Of a DNA stretch of 64,000 nucleotides, positions 10,457 through 20,752 are shown one piece after another. The position numbers and the translations under genes were made by a program. This stretch comes from Piezodorus guildinii (lineage: Eukaryota; Arthropoda; Insecta; Hemiptera; Pentatomidae). The notes under the pieces are model-generated. The model saw nothing but the letters and a program-made list of their open reading frames with translations, searched no databases and was not told the DNA's origin. Location of the stretch: NCBI GenBank assembly GCA_023052935.1, contig CM041294.1:96727616-96791615 (forward strand), written 5' to 3'. Position 1 is the first letter of the stretch; every line of letters starts with the position of its first letter.

Positions 10457-11378
10457 AAACGCTGCAAATTATTACACAATGGTTTATTATTTCCAAATAA
10501 CTGTATTATGGTATAACTGTTTATACCATTAGCAATTAACTAATATTAAATGCAATAAGTAGTAATAAGAAGGGCAGGTCTTGAGGTTAATGTCGAGAAG
10601 ACCATGCTAATGATAGTTGAAAGAATAAGAAGGCAGCACCCCTTTTGCTACAACATTTGCGGAGAAAACACAGAAGTAGTTTCGGCCTTCCCGTACCTCG
10701 GATCCTTGATGACACTAGAAGCCAACGAAGTGGAGAAAGTGAAAAGAAAGATTTTTGCAGGTAACAGAGCTTACTTTGCCCTAGGGAACCTGGTAAGGAG
10801 TAATCTGCTCTCCCGTGCCACCAAGATTCACGTGTACAAAACACTTATAAGACCAGTGGTAACCTATGGTAGTGAAACATGGATTCTTAACAAGGCAACA
10901 GCTGAAAGGCTTGATAGATTTGAAAGGAAGGTGTTGCGAAGGATCTATGGAGGCGTGTGTGAGGGAGATGGGAGATGGCGCACGCGAAAAAGCTGAGAAA
11001 TTTATGAATTATTTAATGGGCTGCGCTTAGGATGAATAGGTTAAGGTGGTATGGACATTTGAGCAGGATGAGTGAGGACAGGCAGGTGAAGAAGACCTAC
11101 CAAGGAACAATCATAGCCACCGTAATAAGGGGAGGCCAAGAGAGCGATGAAAAGACAAGGTATGGAGAACATGCGGCGCGCGCGCATCCGTATGGTGGAG
11201 GATAGAGGACTGTGGCAGGCAGGCTAAGTTGAGGCAGGCCAAGGACCACTTCGGTCTGTAGTGCCAGAAGAAGAAGAAATAGTAAAATGCAAAAATAGGA
11301 AAATGGTATATCATGAGTGCTAAATCTATATCGCTATATCTCTGCTAGTTCTAAACCAATTTCAATGATTTTTTTTTA
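10457..11378 (+). repeat. rep-B copy split by an RTE insertion
   Basis: Begins directly after the preceding rep-B with AAACGCTGCAAATTATTACAC and runs to 10,555. It resumes at 11,285 with ATGCAAAAATAGG, TATCTCTGCTAGTTCTAAACC and AATTTCAATGATT. The break is filled by an RTE-like LINE. It ends where a rep-A head begins. Confidence 0.65.
10556..11284 (+). mobile_element. RTE-like LINE, C-terminal half (second lineage)
   Basis: Frame 10,604-10,996 reads FPYLGSLMTLEANEVEKVKR, LSRATKIHVYKTLIRPVVTY, GSETWILNKA and VLRRIYGGV, the conserved post-RT region of insect RTE-type endonuclease-reverse transcriptases. After a break, RLRWYGHLSRMSEDR and a GRPRERW-like block follow in other frames up to about 11,250. 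It ends in AGAAGAAGAAG, a short tandem tail as usual for RTE. Candidate 8-bp target duplication AAATGCAA (10,548-10,555 and 11,285-11,292). It differs clearly from the RTE at 25,673, so it is a second lineage. Dead. Confidence 0.75.
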
Positions 11379-11480
11379 CCTTCACTTACCTATATTTGAA
11401 ATATATAGTAAGGGAAAGTATTGGGATCGTGATAATTTTCGAATTCCAGTTTTCAACGGATTGTTGAAGATAAAAATAAA

Positions 11481-12670
11481 ATCTGGTGCGCGCAACACTT
11501 ACCTCCGTCATTTATATCAATTTAAGATTTTTAAAACAAATTAAGAAACGAAAATAAATTGTTAAAGAATTATTTACATTGATTGCATTCTAGTAGAAAC
11601 GTGTTTTACTAAATAATCTATTACATTATTATCTACGTATATCATTATCAGTTTGTTTTATCGGCTTTTCATCACTCTCCGTTAACTTTCGCAATAGTTA
11701 TGTGTAAGATAATATTTTTTCTGAAATATTTAGCTTTCTAACATGTATATAACACATATTATACATGTATATTACTGTTCTTATGTCCAAAAACAAAAAA
11801 GTCCATTAACAAAAATATTTTTTCAGTTTTCTCCTTTAGTTGAATATTGAATTCGTACAACTTATATATTTACTTGTTTTTCGTCAGTGGTAACAAGATA
11901 ATATGGTTATTTTTATAAAATCTAGAAAATTAAAGGTACTTTGGTTGAAAAAAATAATATAATAATAACAAAATATCACCATTTAAGCCCTGCCAGACTA
12001 TTTAAATCAGAATGAAACCTACAGGATATTAAAGCCCATTAAATTTTACATCGATAAAGCGCGTTTAATCAAAATCGTTAGATCCGTTTTTGAGAAAATA
12101 GGTGCTAAATGCATGGTCTAAAGTAGACCTTCCGGTCAGCTGATTTTGATGAAAAAGATTCTGTAACATCTAGGGCGTATAGTTGTTCTAAATATGAAAT
12201 TTCAGTTCGTATGGGGAGCCGGTGGCTGATTGGCTTGTCTCCCAAGTTCCAGAGCTTTGAGTTCGAAACCCAGTTCCAGCGGGACTTTTATAAGAATATA
12301 ATTCACTCACAGCCTCCCCCGGGTATGTGAGACTCGTCAGCCTACTGGCGTCAATTCGCAAAAATAAACGTAATGAGTGATGACCCTACCGTACTCATTT
12401 CATCGAGCAACGTGAGAATATTCTTCCAGGAGACTATACCACGCGGCCAAGGGCCTACACGGCCTGTCGCGCCAGAAAGAGAGAGAGAGGACTTTTTGTT
12501 TACGTGCTGGAGTTACTATACACACACACAGACATTTTTGCGGGACTTGGTTATTTGGACTCAGGGGACCCTAAAATGTGTATTTCCGTTGAAAACTGGA
12601 ATTCAAGAATTTTCACGATCGCAATACTTTCCCTTACTATATATTGCATATATAGCTAAGTGAAAGTAAT
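11481..12670 (-). repeat. rep-A copy, full length, carrying a SINE
   Basis: Opens ATCTGGTGCGCGCAACACTTACCTCCGT and closes GCTAAGTGAAAGTAA. Internal landmarks are ATCGGCTTTTCATCACTCTC, TGTTCTTATGTCCAAAAAC, TTTTCTCCTTTAGTTG, CCTGCCAGACTATTTAAATCAG, AAAATCGTTAGATCCGTTTTTGAG, GTTATTTGGACTCAGGGGACCC and TTCACGATCGCAATACTTTCC. About 910 bp once the SINE is removed. No ORF. The terminal motif ACTTACCT is inverted at the two ends (CTTACCTCC and AGCTAAGTGAAAGT). Confidence 0.75.
12214..12490 (+). mobile_element. SINE-1 copy nested in rep-A
   Basis: tRNA-derived: A box GGTGGCTGATTGG and B box GAGTTCGAAACCC, then the family body GGGACTTTTATAA, CCCCCGGGTATGTGAGACTC, ATGACCCTACCGTACTC and GGCCTACACGGCCTGTCGCGCC, ending in a GA-repeat tail. 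It sits between TTTCAGTTCGTATG and GACTTTTTGTTTAC, contiguous bases in other rep-A copies, so it inserted after rep-A. No clear target duplication. Confidence 0.8.
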
Positions 12671-12821
12671 AATATGTTTTTTAATAAAACACGTGTTTCT
12701 ATTAAAATTCAATTTAATTAATTAACAACTTTTTTTCATCTCTAAATGTATTTAAAAAATCTTAAATTGATTTTAGCAACGGAGGTAAGTGAAAGTCGTG
12801 TGTTGAGAGCACCAGATTATT

Positions 12822-13345
12822 TTTCTTCTTTTGTTAGATTTACTCACACGGTAACTTGTCCTTCGTTTCTCCCACTAAGACTACGACCATCCTTACAGTT
12901 CCTATTCCTCCTCCATCCGATTCCAGACAGAACCCTTCCTCCCAGCCGCGGTGGACAGAGACGTAGTGGCGATGGAGAGGCGTGCTGGAGGTAGATTAGG
13001 GCTAATCGTGGCCCTGAGGAATGGCGGTAAATAGTCACGTTGAACGTGTGCCGTCCTCAGTCTTGTTTGTAGTGAGGCGCATCGCACCGCTCAGTAATGC
13101 CGCGCCATTACCTCTCCACGCGGCCTGTCCTCTCTTCTCCAGTGAAAGGTTAACTTGTTCATGAGCCAATCTCTGCTCCATTAGGAGGCGGGTGATCAGT
13201 TTAAATGAACGTGATTGGCTAGCCCGGTCAATGTAGATTATTTTATATGGGAGGAAAAGGGAAATCCCAAATTGGATCGGCTACCTCAACTTTGCTTAGT
13301 TGCTATTAATACACAATATACTGATCAATCTTGAAGATAATATTT
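12822..13345. promoter_or_regulatory. GC-balanced unique block, promoter-like
   Basis: Clearly richer in GC and CpG than its surroundings and not repeated in the window. A CCAAT box at 13,166-13,170 and an inverted one (ATTGG, 13,214-13,218) lie 48 bp apart, with GGAGGCGGG between them, an arrangement typical of TATA-less promoters. No coding exon is recognisable on either side. The three overlapping frames at 12,844-13,087 look like composition shadows. Confidence 0.3.
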
Positions 13346-13359
13346 AATTAAAAAAAAAA

Positions 13360-13596
13360 ACGCTCCTAATTATTACACAATGGTTTTATATTTCCAAATA
13401 ACTATATTAGGGTATTAACTGAGTTATTGAATTAAATCCCTTTTAATCGGCTACCGTTTTAAAAATAATCAGCTGATATCAGCATCTAAGTGATAGGATC
13501 ATCGTTGCATGACCTAGTATTTCTGTCGCGAATTAAAAAAAAAAAATGGTCCAGTAGGACGGAGAAATGCTCGGACGACGGACTAACGGATTTTTA
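13360..13596 (+). repeat. rep-B copy, short form
   Basis: ACGCTCCTAATTATTACACAATGG, TATTTCCAAATAACTATATTAGGG, then directly ACTGAGTTATTGAATTAAATC, the conserved core (13,447-13,526) and GGAGAAATGCTCGG, ACGGACTAACGGATTTTT. It lacks the whole subrepeat middle and stops where a rep-A begins. Confidence 0.7.
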
Positions 13597-14433
13597 ATTC
13601 CACTTACCTATATATGGAATATATAGTAAGGGAAAGTATTGCGATCGTGAAATTTTCGAATTCCATTTTTTAACGGAAATATACGTTTTAGGGTCCCCCT
13701 GAATTCAAATGACCAAGTCCCGCAAAAAGTTCTATGTGTGTATACATCCGAAATGTTACACCAACTTTTTCATTAAAATCAGCTAACTAGAAGAGCCACT
13801 TTAAACAATACATTTTGCACCTTTTTACGATTTACTCAAAAACGGCTCTAAAGATTTTAATTAAACTCGTCATACCGATGTAAAATTTAATAGGATTCAA
13901 TATCATTTAGGTTTTATTCTGATTGAAATAGTCTGACAAGGCTTAAATGCTTATATTTTAAATTTTCTTCCTCTAAAGTATCATTAATTTTATACATTCA
14001 GAAGAATTAGCCACATCACCTTATTACGATTGACAAATCGCTGCTTTATGTAAAAGTTGAACGAATTTGATAGACAACTAATGGGGAAAGAGCAAAAATA
14101 TTTTTTAATGTAATTTTTAGCTTTTTTAACATAAGAACAGCAACATAAGTTATAATATATTCTTGAAAAGCTAAAGATTTTATAAAAAATATTATTTTAT
14201 TTACAAAGTTATAAAGTGGAGATTGGATATAAAATTATTACTGATTATTACTAATATTTAACAATTTGATATTTCTATATCATTTAATCTAAATCATATG
14301 ATTTTAACGAAACTGAATATATTTTTTATTTAAATTAACTTTAAAGTTTTTAAATTTAAGTTTATCAAACAGTTCTTAAATTGATTTTAACAGCCGAGGT
14401 AAGTGAAAGTCGGGTGTTGCCCGCACCAGATTT
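13597..14433 (+). repeat. rep-A copy, near full length
   Basis: Plus orientation: head CCACTTACCTATATATGG, GTAAGGGAAAGTATTGCGATCG, GGGTCCCCCTGAATTC, AAGTCCCGCAAAAAG, AGAAGAGCCACTTTA, CTCAAAAACGGCTCTAA, GATTGAAATAGTCTGACAAGG, GGCTTAAATGC, and tail GAGGTAAGTGAAAGTCGGGTG, TTGCCCGCACCAGATT. About 835 bp. A Helitron-like sequence follows at once. Confidence 0.75.
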
Positions 14434-14620
14434 GTGTGTATATATATATGTGTGTGTGTATCAAAATGAATCCCCTTTACCCTTGGTCATCGCATCTCGC
14501 AAGAACGGCTCGACCGATTTCGCTAATTCTTTTTGTTGTGTTTATAACAGTCAGGAGAATAGAAAAGTTTAAATGGTCGTTAGGTTTTTTTAATTTCCTA
14601 AGGTAATAGTTATCTCTCTA

Positions 14621-14719
<99 letters not shown>

Positions 14720-14886
14720 GTGTTTGTGTGCGTGTGTGTAGAAATGAATAACCTTTTCCCTTGGTCATCGCATCATGCGTGACCGGTTTGATTTATTTCA
14801 TTATTTTTTGCTTGATCTTAACTTAAGGCTTGACCGATTCTCCTGGTCATAGTTAAGACAGGGCATCGTCTGTCGGGTCAGCTAGT
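14434..14886 (+). mobile_element. Non-autonomous Helitron
   Basis: The 3' end has the Helitron layout: a short hairpin (GACAG 14,857-14,861 with CTGTC 14,870-14,874), seven further bases, then CTAG (14,882-14,885) followed by T. Two 5'-type segments precede it, each after a TA/TG tract: AAAATGAATCCCC... with AACGGCTCGACCGATTTCGC (14,463-14,600) and GAAATGAATAACC... with GACCGGTTTGATTTATTTC (14,741-14,810). AAnGGCTnGACCGATTT close to the start is common in arthropod Helitrons. No Rep/helicase ORF. Confidence 0.6.
14625..14735. repeat. (TA)n-(TG)n microsatellite
   Basis: About 30 TA units followed by a TG-rich run, inside the Helitron-like element. Confidence 0.9.
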
Positions 14887-15383
14887 TTATTTATAAAAAT
14901 GAAAAAAAAAAAAAAATTGATAAAGTTTCATAGTAAAATGCGGTTATTGTATATTTATCATAATACGTTGAAAGTGCGTGAGAGTGTATGATAATTAACT
15001 ATCGCATACACCACATCAAAAAAACACACATATTCATATTATACTTTCCCCAACACTCGCCGTGAGCGCAGTTCTGCAGGGGTCTCGAGAATCGAAGAGA
15101 TCGTTAGGAAAAGCGGCACGTGGGCGATAAAAATATTACTCCTCGTAATCCACCTGTTCCCTATCTGAACGTATAGTAATTGTGTTTATATCCCTGTATA
15201 TGTTTGGGGGTGTATATATTAGGCTGTATATATGTCAGGGTGTATACAGGGAGGGGAAGATATATAGGCAACTTGTTGGAGTTGGGAATACTTGGTCTCT
15301 GATTTAGCTCTCTCAATTATATTTCGAGGCGGAAGTTTTTTTAAAGTCGTGTATTCCGGCGCGATCTTATCTCAGTTTGTTAG
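14887..15383. other. Spacer, nothing recognised
   Basis: Includes a GC-balanced unique patch at 15,045-15,180 and near repeats of GTGTATA(T) at 15,190-15,260. No coding frame. Confidence 0.4.
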
Positions 15384-15662
15384 TTGTTTATTAAATTAAC
15401 GCCTTATTAACTGCTGTCTCTAATAGGAAGATGCTAAAGAGGGAGTCCTATATTTGGTTAATCTACCCAGGTTCAATTAGGGTAGGGTACGGTTACATGA
15501 CATCGCACAGTTTCAGTAACACTACTTTACGTCTTCTCTGCAGAACGTCATAACCATATTTTTTTGCTCCTTTTATAAATATCCTAGGGCCATTTGCCGG
15601 ATTAAAACTAGCATTCTTAGGCATAGGAGACTGTTATGCTAGCTACTTCACCACAGGTGACC
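15384..15662 (-). mobile_element. SINE-2 copy, diverged
   Basis: Minus-strand copy of the SINE defined by 52,529-52,794: tail TTGTTTATTAAATTAACG, body GGGAGTCCTATATTTGG, TTCAATTAGGGTAGGG, and tRNA-like head with A-box equivalent CATAGGAGACTGTTATGCTAGC. Strongly mutated B box. Confidence 0.65.
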
Positions 15663-15797
15663 CCTCATTGATCACTCTTTTGTTCGAACCATTCGGTGAA
15701 TATATAATTGTTTGCGATAGCTGGAATACGGGAAGATCCATGCTTGATCTACATCTTTATCTTTACATATAGAGAGGTGGGCTCGTTCCAGGAGGGC

Positions 15798-15840
15798 CAA
15801 TATAGCGGAAAATCTTGATGACGTCACTGGCCATTGGTCC
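15798..15840 (+). promoter_or_regulatory. Promoter-like CRE plus CCAAT cluster
   Basis: A palindromic CRE, TGACGTCA (15,819-15,826), is followed 7 bp later by an inverted CCAAT box (CCATTGG, 15,831-15,837), with a second CCAAT at 15,798. The cluster lies about 135-175 bp upstream of the start codon of the THAP-like exon, the expected distance for a TATA-less animal promoter. Confidence 0.45.
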
Positions 15841-15973
15841 TTTGTTTTGTTTATGGCTGAGCTTGGTCTGGTTAGTCGGTCAATGCGCTATTAAGGTGTT
15901 TAGAATTTGTTTTCTGTGGTATGAATACCATTAAAATTGTTTTAATATTCTTTGGCAGTGTGAAATCTAAAAT

Positions 15974-16044
15974 ATGTTTGTGAAACCTTGTGCGGCTGCG
16001 ATTTGTAATAACAATGTAACATTACCAAGAAAAGCATTTCACAG
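15974..16044 (+). CDS. THAP zinc-finger protein, first coding exon (partial)
   Basis: Open from ATG at 15,974 to a strong splice donor AG|GTAAGG at 16,045; 23 codons plus two bases. The peptide MFVKPCAAAICNNN, then LPRKAFHR, fits the start of a THAP domain: Cys-x4-Cys (residues 6 and 11) and the conserved FHR that normally precedes FP. THAP domains are C2CH zinc-dependent DNA-binding modules, found in nuclear regulators and in P-element transposases. The second C and the CxxH pair should lie in later exons, which I could not find in the next 1.5 kb, so the intron may be long or the locus a fragment. Nothing else in the window repeats this exon, which favours a host gene. Read-through would hit TAA at once, so splicing is required. 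Confidence 0.5.
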
Positions 16045-16739
16045 GTAAGGTTATAGTTTGAATATAGTAAATACTTATATTTGATTGTCATAATAATATA
16101 ACCTATGCACTTATCGAATTATTTAAACAATGTAATTAAATTTATTGATGAAAAAATAAAAATAGGACGCAGAGGTTAATTTAAAGTTTCTTAAAGATGG
16201 ATTGGGCCCTGCTATTCAATGCCGTCCCTCGCAAGGAACTAAACCCAAAACTTTTTAATCGCTATTCGTAATTACCTAACATCTTATAATCCGTACCTCG
16301 TTGCTATTAGTTACATCTTTCTCCTTCCGGTCATACTTAAATCTTCTCATTTTCTGTAACCTATAATGTTCGTATTAATTATGTATTTTATTAATCTTTG
16401 GCCGCTATTTTAAACCATTAATATATACCAAAAAAATATTATCCAATATTTTTGTCATTCTTTAATAAATAGTCGAATCAGTAGACATAACAAAGCATTT
16501 CCGGAAATTGTCCTTACGTTTACGTTTTTTCTAGTTCCCGTATTTTCCGTATTACGCATAGAGCGTTTTCAACAACAAACCATATCACTTCTTTAGACAC
16601 CGTCTCAGAGTCAAGTATGTATTTTCTTTCTTATTGATTATGATCTCCTTTCACCACTAATCTCTTTCTCTCACTTTATCTATCCAAATCTTTTTCCTTT
16701 ATATTGCCTCACATATAATTGCCAGTTTAATATTACATT
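16045..16739. other. Possible first intron of the THAP-like gene
   Basis: Starts with the donor GTAAGG. AT-rich, unique, with no frame resembling the rest of a THAP domain. Confidence 0.3.
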
Positions 16740-17060
16740 TCTAAAAAAATTGTATCTTATTGGTTCTCGAACTCGTAATTATTTTATTTCAAATTTGTGT
16801 CCTCTGCGGTTGCTAGGCAACGAGCGCGAACATACTCAGCCACACCTGCCCCCCCTCCTCCACCCATCCCCTCATTGCTATTATCATCTTAATTTTATGT
16901 TTGTTTCCATGTTGTATTACTGTCATCATATTATTATTATATACCCAACTTATTATTAGTTTTCTAATTGTATTGGGTGTTATCTTGTTTCTCTTAGTCC
17001 TGATGAAGGCACACAATGTAGGCTGAAACATCGGCCTACACAATTAAAATAAGTATAACT
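16740..17060 (+). repeat. Possible retroelement end with ribozyme-like motif
   Basis: A frame of 69 codons (16,750-16,959) with no recognised domain precedes CTGATGA (17,000-17,006), a spacer, GAAAC (17,025-17,029) and a hairpin TGTAGGC/GCCTACA (17,018-17,040). CTGATGA plus GAAAC recurs elsewhere in the window and resembles the core found in Penelope-like element ends. Stem II pairing is poor here. Confidence 0.3.
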
Positions 17061-17574
17061 TATCAGTGTGTATTTCTTTGGTGACTGTACCCCCACCATC
17101 TTTCTCCTCTAATATTCTCAACGGTCAACTAAACTCCATCATTACCAAAGTTTTCAAGGGTGGATGTAGTATTTCTCTTTGGTTTTTTCCTCAACGCGTT
17201 GATCAGCCTTAACAATATAAGGTGACTTTGAACATAAGTATGTAAATGCAAGCGATAGGTTTCGATGGACCGTGGCAAAAGACACACGTTTTCGACGTTA
17301 GCACTTAAAGACAGTTTGCTAATCTCTCGACAAATGTAGCGTGGAAGAGTTTGCTGTGCTCGCCGCTTCATTAGATATTTCTATTTTCGGATGATATCTC
17401 TCCCAGGATGTGACTTCGCGGCTGAGGTGTGAATTAGGAAATGTGCGCGATGAGCGATCGCTTTGGTGTCCTCTATGCACGTCTTATCTATAACGGCGGA
17501 ATAAGTTTTAAGTTTGGAACATGTGAAGGAAAGCTTGATTAGTTTGTTCCATTACATAAGATTTAATGGCCTTT
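17061..17574. other. Spacer, nothing firm
   Basis: A minus-strand frame of 80 codons at 17,129-17,371 has no recognised motif. The rest is unique and moderately GC-balanced to 17,520. Confidence 0.35.
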
Positions 17575-17779
17575 GTAATATATGGCTAACCAGTCGAGGC
17601 TATTGTGGGAGTCCTAGTTTTTTCTTGTACAGGTTTAATTAGGGTTGTAATCTTTAACCAGTATCTGGCATAAAACACGTTCGGCACCATCATTTTACAT
17701 CCCCTTCGAAGGTCGTTATGACAAGGATCTCGATCTTCAACACAGAAGGCTGGTATGCTAGCCACAGCGCCACAGGTGA
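17575..17779 (-). mobile_element. SINE-2 copy, diverged
   Basis: GTGGGAGTCCTAG, TTTAATTAGGG, ATCTTTAACCAGTATCTGGC, CCCCTTCGAAGGTCGTTATG and the head AGGCTGGTATGCTAGCCACAGCGCCACAGGTGA match the SINE-2 family in order, minus strand. Confidence 0.65.
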
Positions 17780-17927
17780 CTCCCCTAAATTTTCGTGTTC
17801 AAATTAGATCATTTATAAATTTATTTGAGGATAAAGTTTTCTTGTAACGCGAAGAATAAGGCGCTATTAAACGCACGACGATATATCCTCGTCCGACACT
17901 TAAAGGGTTAAACATCTGTTGTATTTA

Positions 17928-19680
17928 ATACCAGCGACTCGCCTTTGCTTCGCGCGGGTGCAACTTAAATGCGGTGTCATTTATGTTTCAAAAACTTCAG
18001 TTTGACCAATTGACAGCTGATTACTTTGTGATTATGAGTTCTTCATTTCGAAAAGTGCACTTAGCAAGAAAATATTAGGTTTATTATATAACGTCTATTA
18101 ATTCTTATATCTACTTATCAGCAGAAAGTAGAAACATAAATTGGTCAGAAAATCAAAAATTGGTTTAGTTTATTTGTTTGTTATGTTTATCTTTCTAAAT
18201 ACATTTTAATGTATGACAGTTAATTTAGTTTCACGCGAGACCCATTAGTTTACAGTGGAGCTACTATTTTTTTGTGAAGGGATCTAAAAGTAAAAATAAT
18301 TATTAACAGTATTAGTTTATAACAAATTTTTCTTTATTTTAGCAACTTACGTACGACTCGGCACATATATTTTTTTTTTTTTTTTGAAATCTTGACTACT
18401 GTATGAAGTTTATAACCTGTCTGGTCATCATGAATCACCTTAACCTTCCTAATCCACAACATTACAAATAACATTTGTGCATAAGTTTATGCGCTCATAA
18501 CACCTTTCTCATTAAATTGGCCGACTTATTTTAATGCATATCAACTTTTCTAAAATCGTGCGCTTTCTAACGGTATATTATACGTCTATGTTACTACTCA
18601 TATTTCTGGAATAAGTTTTTGATTACTTGGTTGCTGAAAATTTATTTTTCTCATTTAAAAAAAATCTGGTGCGGGCAACACACGACTTTCACTTACCTCC
18701 ATTTTTAAAATCAATGAAATAATTTTTAAATTCAGTTAGAGATAAAAATACGTGAAATTATTAAGGAATTAATCAAATTTAATTTATATAGAAACATGTG
18801 TTTTATTAAAAAATTTATTATATTATTATCTTAAATAATCAGTCAGTTTTATCTTCTTTTCATCACTCTCCATTAACTTCTAAAAGCTGGTGTATAAGAT
18901 ATTTTCTAAAATGTTTAGCTTTCCAACGGTATATCATAAATGTATATTACTGCTCTTATGTTCAAAAACGAAAAATTGCATTAAAAAAATATTTTTTCTG
19001 TTTTCTCCTTTAGTTGGGTATCGAATTTATTCAATTTATATTTACCTGTTTTTCATCAGCGTTAACAAGATAATTTAGTTATTATTATTGAATCTACAAA
19101 ATTAAAGGTACTTTAGGAGAAGAAAATTTAAAATATCGGCATTTAAGCCCTATCAGACCATTTTTATCCAAATAAAACCTACATGATATTAAAGCCCATT
19201 AAATTTTACATTGATATAGCGAGTTTAATAAAAATCGTCGGAACCGTTTTCGAGAAAATCGAAAAAAAGGTGCAAAATGCATGGTAAAGTGCCTCTTCTG
19301 GTAAGCTGATTTTGATGAAAAAAGTTTGGTCACGTCTCGGGCGTATAGTTGTCTTAAATATGAAATTTCAGTTTCATAGGACTTACCGTTTCCGCCAGGG
19401 AGTTACCACACACACACAGACCTTTTTGGGGGACTTGGTTATTTGGACTCAAGGGACCCTAAACCGTGTATTTCCGTTGAAAACTGGAATTCAAAAATTT
19501 TCACGATCGCAATACTTCCCCTTACTATATATAGTAAGTTAAAGTAAAAATATGAATTGCAATGTATTTTACTTATAAACCTGCAGGAAACAATGCTCTG
19601 AATGATGATAAAAATCCGTCATGTGGTTTAGAAGGAGTTAGCGGAAACCAAAATCGTCACGTTATCTTTTTATATATATA
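17928..19680. repeat. Degenerate dispersed element split by rep-A
   Basis: The left part holds ACCAGCGACTCGCCTTTGCTTCGCGCGGGTGCAAC (17,930-17,963). The right part, beyond the rep-A copy, holds AAAAATCCGTCATGTGGTTTAGAAGGAGTTAGCGGAAACC and TTTTTATATATATAGAT (19,605-19,683). Phrases of these two types commonly mark opposite ends of one widespread arthropod repeat, probably Helitron-related. I read them as one older insertion cut open by the rep-A at 18,664, from memory of such repeats rather than by alignment. Confidence 0.35.
18664..19547 (-). repeat. rep-A copy, full length
   Basis: Cleanest complete copy: TCTGGTGCGGGCAACACACGACTTTCACTTACCTCC at the left end and ATAGTAAGTTAAAGTAA at the right, 884 bp, no insertion. 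All internal landmarks are present in order, including ATCAGACCATTTTTATCCAAATAAAACC, GTTTTCGAGAAAATCG, CTCGGGCGTATAGTTGTC and GGACTTGGTTATTTGGACTC. The small frames inside are not genes. Confidence 0.8.
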
Positions 19681-19685
19681 GATGT

Positions 19686-19868
19686 ATAATATATCGTTGG
19701 ATAGCTAAAGATTTTAGAAAATATATTATCTAATACACGGAATTTTTAATATTAATGGAGAGTGATGAAAAGCGATATAGCCAACGGATTGTTGTAGATA
19801 AAATTATATTAAATTATTTAATAAAACACATGCTTCTATTGAAATTCAAAATAACTAATTCTATAACA
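19686..19868 (+). repeat. rep-A fragment (3' part)
   Basis: Runs from TATAATATATCGTTGGATAGC through GGAGAGTGATGAAAAGCGATATAGC and GGATTGTTGTAGATAAAATTATATTAAATTATTTAATAAAACAC to CAAAATAACTAATTC. It shows the uninterrupted joint where other copies carry insertions. Confidence 0.7.
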
Positions 19869-19899
19869 ATTTGTGTGTGTGTGTTTTATTAACTACCTA

Positions 19900-20750
19900 T
19901 AATGAGTACTATAATCAGTTCAGCTAGAATTCAGCTCGGACTGAAATGCGATCATCCTGATGTTGCCGTTTCAGCCGGATCCAAAGTGACACCGGATTGC
20001 AATCCCTAGTAATGCAACATCGTTCGATCCATGTGTTATAAACAATTATTTGAACGAAGCTCCATCCATACGACAAAATAATTAGCATTAGCCTCTCGAT
20101 GTGCCGTTACGACGGCCGACTATCAGGCGCGGATGTATCCTAGGCTAAGCGAGATCCGGTTTGACTCGTTTCCATCCAACTTATTCAACAGTTATTTCAA
20201 AGACAAATTATGCTTCGAGAGTGCGCCTTCGAGGCAAGGAATAAATTACTTAGAATAAATAGTAGCAATATTATCCTCGTCATAACTAATTATAAACTTA
20301 GCCTGTTCTAAAAATAGAAGGGTTCTAATATAATTAGCGGTATCCTTGGTCTGAAATAGACTCTGTTTGAACAGTTTGAGCAAACAGCAGTCATCGCTAG
20401 AGAGAGGATTGGTTTATCTATCCTGAGCTATGGAGACCCTTCCGTGGCTAACTCGGCCTCTGTACTGGAAGCTATTGGGTAATAGTCCGTGAGCCAGCAA
20501 CGAAAAATGGAACCCATTCCACCAAAAGTTTGGTATGTTTTACGCAAAGCATCGATCATGGTAAAGCAAAAAATAAACGCCTGCTAACTCGAAACGGATG
20601 AATTACAAAATGGCAGTCATTCAAAAAAATTTGACCTCATAATACTGGGTTAAATTAGGAATCGAATGACACAAGTCTGCCATTCAAAAGTGGTTGGAAA
20701 GCTGGGGCAGACGCTTTTCAAAATTCGATTTTTGGGACAAATTCTGGCTA
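19900..20750. other. Unique, GC-balanced non-coding block
   Basis: No ORF and no match elsewhere in the window. 19,905-20,270 and 20,380-20,510 are much less AT-rich than their surroundings and contain AATTAGCATTAGC-type homeodomain sites. This could be conserved regulatory DNA; the sequence alone cannot say. Confidence 0.3.
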
Positions 20751-20752
20751 AT

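Larger units (their letters stand above)
11380..12818 (+). repeat. rep-A, deleted parent copy split by another rep-A
   Basis: The head (11,380-11,480: TTCACTTACCTAT, GTAAGGGAAAGTATTG, GAATTCCAGTTTTCAACGG) and the tail (12,671-12,818: TTTTTTAATAAAACACG to GGAGGTAAGTGAAAGTCGTG) belong to one plus-oriented rep-A that had lost its middle. A minus-oriented rep-A was inserted at the AT-rich joint GATTGTTGAAGATAAAAAT / TAATATGTTTTTTAATAAAAC. Confidence 0.6.

Noticed and set aside
17129..17371. 80-codon minus frame considered as host exon
   Set aside because: No motif, no splice sites, and the region is adjacent to decayed retroelement sequence.
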